Below are positions 43,720 through 51,920 of a stretch of 64,000 bases of DNA, one piece after another (the stretch's first letter is position 1; each line of letters starts with the position of its first letter). A model generated the notes under the pieces. It saw only the letters and a list, made by a program, of their open reading frames with translations. It searched no databases and was not told the DNA's origin. The DNA comes from JAXDMU01 sp963762435 (GTDB lineage Bacteria > Pseudomonadota > Alphaproteobacteria > ATCC43930 > CGMCC-115725): contig CAVXLN010000009.1 of the NCBI GenBank assembly GCA_963762435.1, positions 1-64,000 on the forward strand, written 5' to 3'. Position numbers and translations under genes: made by a program.

Positions 43720-44678
43720 GCGACGCCCAGGGGTTCGATGTTCCGGTCGCCCTCTTCGCCTTCAACCGGCCGGGGCTGACGCAGCGCGTCTTCGACGCCA
43801 TCGCCCAGATGCGGCCGCGCCGGCTGTTTCTGGTGGCGGATGGCCCGCGGGCCGATCGGCCGGGCGAGGCTGAGCTCTGCGCCGAGGTGCGCCGGATCAT
43901 GACCGCTGTCGATTGGCCGTGCGAGGTCGCGACCAATTTCAGCCCGCACAATCTCGGCTGCGGCCGGCGCATGTCGAGCGGCATCGACTGGCTGTTCGGC
44001 GAGGTCGAGGCGGCGATCCTGCTCGAGGATGACTGCCTGCCCGGTCCGGATTTCTTCGAGTTCAGCCGCGCCATGCTCGACCGCTATGCCGCCGACACGC
44101 GGATCGGCGTGATCTCCGGCACCAATTACACGACCCGATGGGCGCGTGTGCCGGGCAGCTACTTCTTCAGCCGCTACACTCATATCTGGGGCTGGGCGAG
44201 CTGGCGGCGTTCCTGGGCGCTCTATGATTTCAGCCTGTCGAAGCTCGAGGCGGCGCGCCAGGCCAAGCTGCTCGAGACGGTGCTCGAGCACGAGGCGCTG
44301 GCGCGCTTCTGGTACGACATCTTCGATCGCGTGGCCGAGCGTCGGATCGATACCTGGGATTATCAGCTCTGCTTCGCGGGCTTCGCCAACTCCTGGCTCA
44401 ACATCATTCCGACGGCCAATCTCATCAGCAATATCGGCGTCGGCGCCGATGCGACGCACACGACGGATGAGAACAGCTTCGCGAACATGCCGATCGAACC
44501 GTTGCCGCAGCCGCTCACGCATCCGGCTTTCATCACACGCTGCGGGCTCAATGACGAGCTGACCGAGCGCCACGCTTATGGATTCACGCCGCCAGCGCCG
44601 GTTTCGGCAGCGGCATCGGCGATGCAGGTGCCGCCGCGTCGGCTGCGGCAGCTGTTCCGTCTGGGGAGGCAATGGTGA
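43716..44678 (+). CDS. Glycosyltransferase family 2-like protein
   Basis: 320 residues. VPVALFAFNRPGLTQRVFDA opens a GT-A fold, FLVADGPRADRPGEAELC follows, and AAILLEDDCLPGPDFFEF contains the acidic cluster expected for divalent-metal and nucleotide-sugar binding. YTHIWGWASWRRSWALYD is typical of the HlpA-like/FkbM-neighbour glycosyltransferases. The acceptor and sugar are unknown. It overlaps both neighbours by a few bases, so all three genes are translated together. Confidence 0.8.
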   Translation: MSDAQGFDVPVALFAFNRPGLTQRVFDAIAQMRPRRLFLVADGPRADRPGEAELCAEVRRIMTAVDWPCEVATNFSPHNLGCGRRMSSGIDWLFGEVEAAILLEDDCLPGPDFFEFSRAMLDRYAADTRIGVISGTNYTTRWARVPGSYFFSRYTHIWGWASWRRSWALYDFSLSKLEAARQAKLLETVLEHEALARFWYDIFDRVAERRIDTWDYQLCFAGFANSWLNIIPTANLISNIGVGADATHTTDENSFANMPIEPLPQPLTHPAFITRCGLNDELTERHAYGFTPPAPVSAAASAMQVPPRRLRQLFRLGRQW

Positions 44679-45562
44679 AGCTTATCGATCTGATTGGGCG
44701 GCGTCCGGTCGCGGCACCGGTTGAGGCACAATCACAGGACCAGGACAGCACGACATCCTCGGAGCCGGTGAGCTGGGTTGGGCGTCGTCCTGCCTATCAG
44801 GAGACCGCGGACCACACGCCGGGCACCACATATCTGCTGCCGAACGGTGCCACCAACTGGTATCCGCCGGTGATGATCGGCGCCGGCGGGATCGGTCGGC
44901 AATCGACCGAGCGCGAGACGGTCGAGGCGGCCGAGGCGCTGCTCGGGCGCCTTACCGCCGACGAGTATTCGACATATCTCCGGAACTTCTATGCCGAAGG
45001 GCTGCGCCGTTATGGGGCCGGCTGGGGCTATTCGGACATCGTCACGGTGCTGCTGACGCTGTCCAAGACACTGGCACCGCGCCGCTATCTCGAGATCGGC
45101 GTGCGCCGTGGCCGCAGCGTCTGCGCGGTGGCGAGCCGGACGCCCGCGGCCGATCTCGTGTTGTGCGACATGTGGGTTGAGAATTATGCCGGCATGGACA
45201 ACCCCGGCACGGCGCTGGTCGAAGGCGAGCTCGACCGGATCGGGCACAAGGGCAGCCGCAAATTCATCAACGGCAATTCGCATGAGACGCTGCCGCGCTA
45301 TTTCGCCGAGAATCCGGAGGCGCGCTTCGATCTCATCACCGTCGATGGCGATCATTCGCCCGAAGGGGCGGCGCAGGATCTCATCGATGTGCTGCCGCAT
45401 CTCACTATCGGCGGCGCCATCGTGTTCGACGATGTCTGCCACCCGCTGCATCCGGAACTGAACCAACTCTGGCGCGAGCTGGTCGCGGGCGATCGCCGCT
45501 TCTCGTCCTGGATGTATGACGAGGTCGGCTACGGCGTCGCCTTCGCGATCCGGCGCTGGTGA
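44672..45562 (+). CDS. Class I SAM-dependent methyltransferase in glycan operon
   Basis: 296 residues. The core matches Methyltransf_24: RYLEIGVRRGRSVCAVASRT is SAM motif I, DLVLCDMWVENYAG motif II, and LITVDGDHSPEGAAQDL plus AIVFDDVCHPLHPELNQLW complete the pattern. The N-terminal ~100 residues are specific to this subgroup. It starts inside the glycosyltransferase gene (ATG overlapping TGA), so it probably methylates the sugar or lipid built by that operon. Its stop abuts the convergent esterase gene with no gap. Confidence 0.85.
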   Translation: MVKLIDLIGRRPVAAPVEAQSQDQDSTTSSEPVSWVGRRPAYQETADHTPGTTYLLPNGATNWYPPVMIGAGGIGRQSTERETVEAAEALLGRLTADEYSTYLRNFYAEGLRRYGAGWGYSDIVTVLLTLSKTLAPRRYLEIGVRRGRSVCAVASRTPAADLVLCDMWVENYAGMDNPGTALVEGELDRIGHKGSRKFINGNSHETLPRYFAENPEARFDLITVDGDHSPEGAAQDLIDVLPHLTIGGAIVFDDVCHPLHPELNQLWRELVAGDRRFSSWMYDEVGYGVAFAIRRW

Positions 45563-47320
45563 TCAGTAGCGCCAGCTGGTGAGATCAGCACCCTTGGGCG
45601 CGGTCTTGGCGATCCGGTCCATGATCTTGGGCAGGTACTGCGTGTTGTAGTGCAGCCGCGAATAGGCGTTCGGCAAGGTCGGATCGCCGTTCCAGCAATG
45701 CTCGGCGCGATCGCCATAGGTGACCTCGCCCTCATAGGGCGGGTTCAGCTTCTCCAGCACCGCCTGCGCAAGATAGACGGCGTCGTTGAGGAAGTAGGTA
45801 TCGGCGCTGCCGACATGGATATGGATCTTGCCTTGAAGCTTGGGGGCCAGCGTCGCCCAGTCCCGCTCGATGATGTGGGTGAGGTCATAGTGCTCGCGCC
45901 AATAGGCGGCCACAGTGTGATCGATCTTGCCGGTGAGCTTGTCGAAGATCGGCAGCGGATAGCCGTCCTTGCCCTGCGGGCTGAACACCGCCTGCCAGAC
46001 ATCGTACTGGCCGCCTGAGCGGGTGCGGTCGCCCAGCGCCAGCTCCAGATAGTTCATGTCGCGCTGGGTCGCCAGCACCTCGCCCAGATAGTCGCGCATC
46101 CCGGGCCGCTCGATCGACACGGCCTGGCCCTTGAGCGTGTATTCGTTATCGTCCTCATAGAGATTGACGACCGTATAGGCGCGGAAATCGATCGGGTCCG
46201 GGCAGGCGACGAAGGCACCGTTGAACACGTCCGGATAGAACACCTGTGTCGCCAGCGCCTCCCACCCGCCAGTCGAGCCGCCATAGGTGAAACGCGCCCA
46301 GCCCTGGCCGATGCCGCGGAACTTCGCCTCGATGGCCGGGATCAGCTCGTGATTGATGGCATCGCCATAGGGACCGAGATTGGCCGAGTTCACGGCATAG
46401 GAATCGTCGTAATAGGGGTTGGCATGGGCCAGCTCGACGACGAGATAGCGCGGCAGATCGGGCCCGGTCCATTTGCGGAAGAAATTATAGGCTTCCTGCT
46501 GCTGGATGCGGTTGTAGCCCGCGAGATGGAAGCGCTCGGAATAATCGGGCTTCAGATCCGGATCGGGCGGCGTGTCGCGGAAACCGCTGATATCGTCCGG
46601 GAAATGGCCGTGGAAAACCATCAGCGGATAATGCGCGTCCGGATGCTCGTCGAAGCCCAGCGGCAGCAGGACATGGGCGCCGAGATACATCGGCCGGCCC
46701 CAATAGCGCGTCAGCAGCTCGCTTTTGATCACGATATGCCGGACGTACTTGCTGTCGCTCTTGGGTGCGATCGGGGGGATCACTTGATCGAGGGTGAGGC
46801 TGAAGCGCTGCGGGTGAGCCGGATCGAGATGCAGCGGCATCGGCTTCGAGTAAAGATTGCCGGGCTTCTCGTTCCAATGCTGGCCCTCGCCCTCGTCCGG
46901 CGGCAGCTCGACGACCGAGCCGTCGGCGCGATGGAAGGTCTCGTAGCGATTGAGCACGGCTTGGATCTGATAGTCGCCCGGGGGCAGGGACGACAGCTTC
47001 CGCTCGGGCCAGCCGAAGGCGCTGTCATTGACGATCGCAGGCTTGCCGGGGGCGAGGCCTTCGACATTGAGGCCGAAGACGAAGGGCGTCGTGCGCAGCG
47101 AATCGCCGGCGACCTGGAGCCGCGGCTCCTTGTCGGTCTCGGTGCTGACGATCAGGATCATCCGGCCGTCGATGGGTGCGGCGCTCGCCGACGCCGGAAA
47201 GCTCACGGAGAAGGAAAGCGGCGTGCGCGGCATCTCGGTCGCCGCTGCCGGCAGGCCCAAAAACACAGCCGGCATCAGCCGGAAGAGGCTGCATCTAAAA
47301 TTGCTGCTCGCCACTATCAT
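45563..47320 (-). CDS. Exported alpha/beta-hydrolase (esterase family)
   Basis: 585 residues with an N-terminal signal sequence (LFRLMPAVFLGLPAAATE). After a beta-sandwich-like N-terminal domain (~30-200), an esterase domain begins: YPLMVFHGHFPDDI, then WARFTYGGSTGGWEALATQV, where Ser in GGSTGG is the likely nucleophile, and HVGSADTYFLNDAVYLAQAV with a candidate Asp, and a late His (RAEHCW). The fold resembles esterase D or feruloyl-esterase-type hydrolases; the substrate is unknown. ATG 47320 has AGGAGG only two bases upstream, so GTG 47314, at ideal spacing, may be the true start. It is convergent with the glycan operon. Confidence 0.8.
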   Translation of the reverse strand: MIVASSNFRCSLFRLMPAVFLGLPAAATEMPRTPLSFSVSFPASASAAPIDGRMILIVSTETDKEPRLQVAGDSLRTTPFVFGLNVEGLAPGKPAIVNDSAFGWPERKLSSLPPGDYQIQAVLNRYETFHRADGSVVELPPDEGEGQHWNEKPGNLYSKPMPLHLDPAHPQRFSLTLDQVIPPIAPKSDSKYVRHIVIKSELLTRYWGRPMYLGAHVLLPLGFDEHPDAHYPLMVFHGHFPDDISGFRDTPPDPDLKPDYSERFHLAGYNRIQQQEAYNFFRKWTGPDLPRYLVVELAHANPYYDDSYAVNSANLGPYGDAINHELIPAIEAKFRGIGQGWARFTYGGSTGGWEALATQVFYPDVFNGAFVACPDPIDFRAYTVVNLYEDDNEYTLKGQAVSIERPGMRDYLGEVLATQRDMNYLELALGDRTRSGGQYDVWQAVFSPQGKDGYPLPIFDKLTGKIDHTVAAYWREHYDLTHIIERDWATLAPKLQGKIHIHVGSADTYFLNDAVYLAQAVLEKLNPPYEGEVTYGDRAEHCWNGDPTLPNAYSRLHYNTQYLPKIMDRIAKTAPKGADLTSWRY

Positions 47321-47394
47321 CGCCTCCTCAGCTTTTCCGGCTATCGCAGCAGAAAAGACGAGGCCTGTCGAACGGGATCACCGCGGAGGGCGGG

Positions 47395-48057
47395 ATGACG
47401 ATCTATTTCCTGGCGGATGGCGCGATGTCGGGCTGCGATTTGTATCGCCCGCTTGGCCCGGCAATCCTGCCCGATACCGAGCTCCGCATCGAGCATGACG
47501 GAAATCACTGGCAGAATCGGCGCGGCTGGATCGTCCAGGGGCAGATCTATGAGGGGCCGGGTCGGAACGCGGCGCCGGACGCCTTGGCGCTGCGACCGGA
47601 CGGAACCGAGATCGCCGTCGCCCTGCTCGATGAGGCAGTGGCCGATGCAGCACGGGTCTCTTATCCGGTGCGCGGAATCTTCTGCTACGGCACGCTGATG
47701 CGCGGCGAGGAGCGGTTCCATTTCCTCAGCGAAGGCGGGCTCGATCGGATCGTCCCGGCCGAGACGCCCGGCACGCTCCATGACCTGGGGTCGTACCCCG
47801 GCATGACGCTCGACGCACGGGGCGGGCGCGTCAAGGGCGAGCTCGCTTATCCGTCGGACCTCGAAACCAGGCTCGAATGTCTCGACGCCGTCGAGGACTT
47901 CTTCGGCATCGGCCATCCGGGCAATCTCTATCGCCGGGTCACCGTTCCAGTCGATGCGGGCGGGGGTTTGATCGAGCGGGCCTGGATCTATGTCTGGACC
48001 GGCGACCCGGCGGGCCACGCCGTCATCGCGTCTGGTGACTGGCGCGCTCGATCCTGA
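47395..48057 (+). CDS. AIG2-like gamma-glutamylcyclotransferase-fold protein
   Basis: 220 residues. From about residue 94 the sequence GIFCYGTLMRGEERFHFL is the AIG2/GGCT signature for the small-molecule-binding loop, followed by LGSYPGMTLDARGGRVKGEL and the acidic residue in CLDAVEDFFGIG expected in the active site. The ~90-residue N-terminal extension is not part of the usual family and has no signal peptide. Enzymes of this fold open gamma-glutamyl amines or glutathione-derived peptides; the substrate here is uncertain. Its start is divergent from the esterase gene. Confidence 0.8.
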   Translation: MTIYFLADGAMSGCDLYRPLGPAILPDTELRIEHDGNHWQNRRGWIVQGQIYEGPGRNAAPDALALRPDGTEIAVALLDEAVADAARVSYPVRGIFCYGTLMRGEERFHFLSEGGLDRIVPAETPGTLHDLGSYPGMTLDARGGRVKGELAYPSDLETRLECLDAVEDFFGIGHPGNLYRRVTVPVDAGGGLIERAWIYVWTGDPAGHAVIASGDWRARS

Positions 48058-48065
48058 CCGGACCG

Positions 48066-48305
48066 CTAGCGATGCTCGGCATGTCGCTTGCCCGAGGCAG
48101 CGGCCTTGCCGCGGAGCGCGCCGGCCTTATTGCCCTGGCCCGAGCCGCCCGGCTTCTTGCCGCCGCCATCATCCTTGTTGACGGTCGCCCAGGCCCGCCT
48201 TTCGGCCTCCTTCTCGGAGACGCCGCGACTCTCGTAGCTGTCGGCGATGTGATCGGCTTTGCGTTCCTGCTTGTCGGTGTATTTCGACTTGGCGCCGCGT
48301 GGCAT
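48066..48305 (-). CDS. Small basic 'plasmid stabilisation'-type protein
   Basis: 79 residues from ATG 48305 with GGGAGGA upstream: MPRGAKSKYTDKQERKADHI, then ESRGVSEKEAERRAWATVNK, and a Gly/Lys/Ala-rich basic tail. This is a common alphaproteobacterial family often annotated as plasmid stabilisation protein, though it is chromosomal here and the name is not well founded. The lysine/arginine content and helical start suggest nucleic-acid binding. It is convergent with the AIG2-like gene and divergent from the cyclopropane synthase gene. Confidence 0.8.
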   Translation of the reverse strand: MPRGAKSKYTDKQERKADHIADSYESRGVSEKEAERRAWATVNKDDGGGKKPGGSGQGNKAGALRGKAAASGKRHAEHR

Positions 48306-48471
48306 GGCGTCCTCCCTGGCTGGATTCCCAGTAACCCAACCGAAGGATCGAGGTTCCACTCAGGCGAAACGGAGCGTTCGCCCACGTCAGTGCGTTCAAT
48401 GGGTAATCTCGAACCATGTGCTCGAAAGTGGGCGGGGAGAGCAGCAACGGCGCGCGCGACGGGAGACGAAG

Positions 48472-49722
48472 GTGTTGAAAAAACTGATCGCTCACTATCT
48501 CAGGATCGGCCGTCTGACCATTCATGGTCTATCGCGGGATCCGTGTGTCTTCGGCAGCATCAATGCCGGCTATCCTCATCTCGATATCGCGATTTCGCTC
48601 AGGACGCGCTGGACGGCGTGGAAGATCCTGCTCAATCCTGCACTTCGGCTGGGCGAAGCCTACATGGATGGCGACCTCGTCATCGAGCGGGGCGACCTCC
48701 GCTCATTTCTCGAGCTGTGCTTCATCAATCTGCGCGGTCCGGCCCCGGCGGCCGAAACGGGACTGAGGCGCCTGTGGCTGCGCACCCGCCGTGCGCTTCA
48801 ACGGCGCAACGATCGCCGGCGCGCGCGCCGGAACGTGGCGCATCATTATGACCTGTCGGTCGATTTCTACCGGCGCTTCCTCGATGCCGATCTCCAATAT
48901 TCCTGCGCCTATTTCCCACCCGGGACGAGCGATCTCGAGGCGGCGCAGCAGGCCAAGAAGGACCATATCATCGCGAAGCTGCTGCTGCGGCCGGGGCAGC
49001 GCGTGCTCGATATCGGCTGCGGCTGGGGCGGGCTCGCCCTCACGCTGGCGCGCCACAAGGTCGAGACGGTCACCGGCATCACGCTCTCGCGCGAGCAGCT
49101 TGCCGTGGCACGCCAGCGCGCCGAGGAGCGGCAGCTGGGCGGCAAGGTTTCGTTCGAGCTTCAGGATTATCGCGATGCGGCCGGCCCGTTCGACCGGATC
49201 GTCTCGGTCGGCATGTTCGAGCATGTCGGGGCCGCGCATTTCCTCGAATTCTTCTCCACCATCTCGCGGCTGCTGACCGATGATGGCGTCGCCCTCATCC
49301 ACGCGATCGGCCGCATCGACGAACCGGGCGTGACCAATGGCTGGATCCAGAAATACATCTTCCCGGGCGGCTATGTGCCGGCGCTGTCCGAGACGCTGGC
49401 CGCGATCGAGCGGTCGGGGCTGTGGGTCGCCGATATCGAGATCCTGCGTCTCCACTATGCCGAGACGCTGAGACACTGGGAGCTGCGCTTCGCAGCGCAA
49501 CGGCGCGCCATCGCCGAGCTCCATGACGAACGTTTCTGTCGGATGTGGGAGTTCTATCTCGTCATCAGCGAGATGGGCTTTCGCTATGACGGCCTGATGG
49601 TGTTCCAGCTGCAGCTGGCGAAGCGGGTCGAGACGCTGCCTATCACCCGCGATTACATGCTCGATGCCGAGCGGGCCGGAACGCCTGTGCCGGCCTGGAT
49701 CCGCGCTGCACGCGCCAGCTGA
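48472..49722 (+). CDS. Cyclopropane-fatty-acyl-phospholipid synthase family protein
   Basis: 416 residues from GTG 48472 with GGGAG upstream. It transfers a methylene from SAM to unsaturated acyl chains of membrane lipids. ARRNVAHHYDLSVDFYRRFL is the family's substrate-binding segment, LQYSCAYFPPGTSDLEAAQQ the next hallmark, and VLDIGCGWGGLALTLARH the SAM motif. MFEHVGAAHFLEFF and GYVPALSETLAAIERSGLW are also conserved. The N-terminal ~85 residues contain a lipid-binding domain (LILNPALRLGEAYMDGDL-like). A single-gene unit, followed by a hairpin at 49751. Confidence 0.92.
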   Translation: MLKKLIAHYLRIGRLTIHGLSRDPCVFGSINAGYPHLDIAISLRTRWTAWKILLNPALRLGEAYMDGDLVIERGDLRSFLELCFINLRGPAPAAETGLRRLWLRTRRALQRRNDRRRARRNVAHHYDLSVDFYRRFLDADLQYSCAYFPPGTSDLEAAQQAKKDHIIAKLLLRPGQRVLDIGCGWGGLALTLARHKVETVTGITLSREQLAVARQRAEERQLGGKVSFELQDYRDAAGPFDRIVSVGMFEHVGAAHFLEFFSTISRLLTDDGVALIHAIGRIDEPGVTNGWIQKYIFPGGYVPALSETLAAIERSGLWVADIEILRLHYAETLRHWELRFAAQRRAIAELHDERFCRMWEFYLVISEMGFRYDGLMVFQLQLAKRVETLPITRDYMLDAERAGTPVPAWIRAARAS

Positions 49723-49750
49723 TTGCGGCAGAGTGCGTCGGGATCGGAGG

Positions 49751-49772
49751 GAGGGGAAGGTGGCTTCCCCTC
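49751..49772. terminator. Hairpin between convergent cyclopropane synthase and small exported protein genes
   Basis: GAGGGGAAG, loop GTGG, CTTCCCCTC: a perfect 9-bp stem. It lies 28 bases after the synthase stop and 20 bases before the end of the leftward gene, so it can serve both transcripts. No strong T run. Confidence 0.6.
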
Positions 49773-49791
49773 TCTTCGGTGGTCGGCCTGA

Positions 49792-50115
49792 TTAGCGGGC
49801 CGCGAGCTGGGTCGCGTCGACGCTGTCGGACTGGCTGGTCGACAGCCGCGCAATGAAAGCCTGGGCCGGATTGTCGGTCGCGACCTGGTTCACCGCCTGG
49901 GCGGGAGTCCGCTCGCCGGCGAGGCCGGCAATGAAGCTCTGTGCCACATCATCCGTCGCGACGATCGACGAGGGCGCGGCCGGCGTGCCAGGGGTCGAGA
50001 AGCTGGCGATGAAGGACTGGGCCGGGTCGGTCTGGGTCTGGGCATTCGCGCCAACCGTCAGTGCTACGGACAGAACAGCGGCGGAGAGAACGGAAGAAAT
50101 CTGGGTGCGGGTCAT
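49792..50115 (-). CDS. Small exported protein with three tandem 'AQxFIA' repeats
   Basis: 107 residues. A signal peptide (VLSAAVLSVALTVGANAQ) is followed by three imperfect units: TDPAQSFIASFS (~29-40), TDDVAQSFIAGLAG (~54-67) and TDNPAQAFIARLST (~80-93), joined by Ala/Pro/Thr linkers. No Cys and no enzyme motif; each unit could be a short amphipathic helix. I do not recognise a named family. Its promoter region carries an operator-like sequence that also occurs in front of the divergent tetR gene, so the protein is probably under that repressor. The likely location is the periplasm. Confidence 0.75.
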   Translation of the reverse strand: MTRTQISSVLSAAVLSVALTVGANAQTQTDPAQSFIASFSTPGTPAAPSSIVATDDVAQSFIAGLAGERTPAQAVNQVATDNPAQAFIARLSTSQSDSVDATQLAAR

Positions 50116-50155
50116 TTTAAGCCTCCTTGGTTTGACGGGCCGTCGCAGTTATTGG

Positions 50156-50172
50156 TGACGTTCGTCATGAAA
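50156..50172. promoter_or_regulatory. TetR-type operator, site 1 (upstream of small exported protein)
   Basis: TGACGTTCGTCATGAAA, a near-palindrome. It matches site 2 (50305) in 16 of 17 bases and lies 41 bases upstream of the leftward start codon. A partial third copy, ATCGTCATGA within ACCAT/ATGGT arms, is near 50181-50200. Confidence 0.65.
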
Positions 50173-50304
50173 ATAAACATAACCATCGTCATGATTATGG
50201 TCAAGAGATTTCTGCGGGTTGGGCCGGGCGCGACGGCATGGCCGATTTGCGAGAAGAATCAAAGGCGGGGCTTGGCAAGAGGCCCGCTTCGGCCTACATT
50301 TCAC

Positions 50305-50321
50305 TGACGATCGTCATGAAA
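50305..50321. promoter_or_regulatory. TetR-type operator, site 2 (upstream of tetR)
   Basis: TGACGATCGTCATGAAA; its first 12 bases are a perfect palindrome. It ends 11 bases before the tetR start codon, so binding would block initiation, consistent with autorepression. Confidence 0.7.
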
Positions 50322-50332
50322 GCGAGGCTGCT

Positions 50333-50911
50333 ATGCGATTAACGAAAGCCCAGCGCGACGAGAACCACGAGCGGATCATCCGCGTCGCGGCCAAGCTGTT
50401 CCGTGAGAAGGGCGTCGATGGTGCCGGCATCGACGAGATCATGGCTGCGGCGGATCTCACCCATGGTGCCTTCTACGGCCATTTCCCGAACAAGGCCGCA
50501 CTTGTCTCCGCGGCCGGCGCCTATGCCTTCGGGCATTCTGGCTTTCGCGAGACCGGACGGAAGCAGGGCAAAGGCTTCCTGGACATGGCGCAGGTCTATC
50601 TGACCTCAAAGCATCGCGACGATCCGGGCGGCGGCTGCGCCGTGGCGGCTCTCGGCGCCGATGTCTCGCGCCAGGACGCGTCCGTGCAGGAAAGCTTCGC
50701 CCTGCAGATCAACGAGGCGCTGGCCAACGTCGCGAACAAGCTGCCTGGCGATCGGGCCGAGGCGCGACGCGACGCCATCGTCAAATATGCGACGCTCATC
50801 GGGGCCATGGTCTTGGCGCGAAGCGTCAGCAAAACGCCTCTTTCCAATGAGATGCTCGAGACCGTCCGGCAGAAGCTGGGGGTCGGGGAAACAGTGCAGG
50901 CGGGAGAATAG
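50333..50911 (+). CDS. TetR/AcrR-family transcriptional repressor
   Basis: 192 residues from ATG 50333 (MRLTKAQRDENHERIIRVAA). The TetR DNA-binding domain is clear: AAKLFREKGVDGAGIDEIMA, then AADLTHGAFYGHFPNKAALV. The ligand domain contains GGGCAVAALGADVSRQDASV, seen in TetR proteins that sense electrophiles or aromatics (similar to NemR/AcuR style). Matching palindromes lie in front of its own gene and the divergent small exported protein gene. It is followed two bases later by a panE-like gene, with which it is probably co-transcribed. Confidence 0.92.
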   Translation: MRLTKAQRDENHERIIRVAAKLFREKGVDGAGIDEIMAAADLTHGAFYGHFPNKAALVSAAGAYAFGHSGFRETGRKQGKGFLDMAQVYLTSKHRDDPGGGCAVAALGADVSRQDASVQESFALQINEALANVANKLPGDRAEARRDAIVKYATLIGAMVLARSVSKTPLSNEMLETVRQKLGVGETVQAGE

Positions 50912-50912
50912 G

Positions 50913-51842
50913 ATGCGGATCCTGATCGTCGGCGCCGGCGCGATCGGCGGCTATTTCGGCGGCCGGCTGATCGAGGCCGGGCGGGATGTGACCTTCCTGG
51001 TCCGTCCGGCGCGGGCCGAGTTGCTCGCGCGCAACGGCCTCGTGGTGAAAAGCCGGCTCGGCGACATCGAGATCCCGGCGCCGAAGACCGTTACCGCGGA
51101 GGCACTCCGTGAGCCCTATGATCTCGTCATCCTGAGCTGCAAGGCCTATGATCTCGCGGGCGCCATGGACTCGCTCGCGAACGGCGTCGGGCCGGAGACG
51201 ATGATCCTGCCGCTCTTGAACGGAATGGCGCATCTCGAGGCGCTCGAAGCGCGGTTCGGCGCGCGGGCGGTGCTGGGCGGGCAGTGCGTGATCTCGACCG
51301 TGCTCGATCCCGAAGGCCGTATTCTCCACCTCAACGAGGCGCACAACCTGACCTTCGGCGAGCGGGACGGTGAGGTCTCGGCGCGCATCGAGGCGGTCGC
51401 GGCGGCCTTCGGCGGTGCCGGCTTCGAGGCTAATCTCAGCCGTTCGATCCTGCAGGATATGTGGGACAAATGGGTCTTCATCGCGACAGCGGCCGGCATC
51501 ACGTGCCTGATGCGGTCGGCGATCGGCGATATCGTGGCGGGCGGTGGCGCCCAGGCCGCAACCGGCCTGCTGGCGGAATGTGCCGCGATCGCCGGCAAGC
51601 ACGGCTTCCCGACCGGCGACTCAGCATTGGCGCGCAGCCGCACGATGTTCACCACCGCCGGCTCAGGCCTGACCGCTTCGATGCTGCGCGACATCGAGCG
51701 CGGCGGTGCCATCGAATCCGATCAGATCATCGGCGATCTCCTGCGCCGAGGCGAGGGGCAGGCGTTGCCGCTGCTGCATCTGGTGCTTGTCCATCTCAAA
51801 GCCTATGAGGCGCGCCGCGCGCGCGAGGCCAAGCCGGCCTGA
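50913..51842 (+). CDS. Ketopantoate reductase family protein (PanE/ApbA)
   Basis: 309 residues. The NADP-binding motif ILIVGAGAIGGYFGGRLIEA is at the N-terminus, LVILSCKAYDLAGAMDSL and LPLLNGMAHLEALEARFG follow, and the catalytic Lys lies in MWDKWVFIATAAGITCLMR. PanE reduces ketopantoate in pantothenate synthesis, but many paralogues act on other 2-keto acids or alcohols; placement behind a tetR gene rather than pan genes favours a paralogue. The start ATG 50913 is one base after the tetR stop, so translation is coupled. Confidence 0.88.
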   Translation: MRILIVGAGAIGGYFGGRLIEAGRDVTFLVRPARAELLARNGLVVKSRLGDIEIPAPKTVTAEALREPYDLVILSCKAYDLAGAMDSLANGVGPETMILPLLNGMAHLEALEARFGARAVLGGQCVISTVLDPEGRILHLNEAHNLTFGERDGEVSARIEAVAAAFGGAGFEANLSRSILQDMWDKWVFIATAAGITCLMRSAIGDIVAGGGAQAATGLLAECAAIAGKHGFPTGDSALARSRTMFTTAGSGLTASMLRDIERGGAIESDQIIGDLLRRGEGQALPLLHLVLVHLKAYEARRAREAKPA

Positions 51843-51920
51843 CGACCGCCGCTTGTCGTCCGGGCAGCATTGACGCATCCTTCCTAATAAGCGGCCCATG
51901 AGCCGCATAAGGGAGGAAGA

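Noticed and set aside
50316..50342. An eight-codon upstream ORF overlapping the tetR start
   Set aside because: It begins inside the operator, so its ATG is explained by the palindrome. No ribosome site precedes it.
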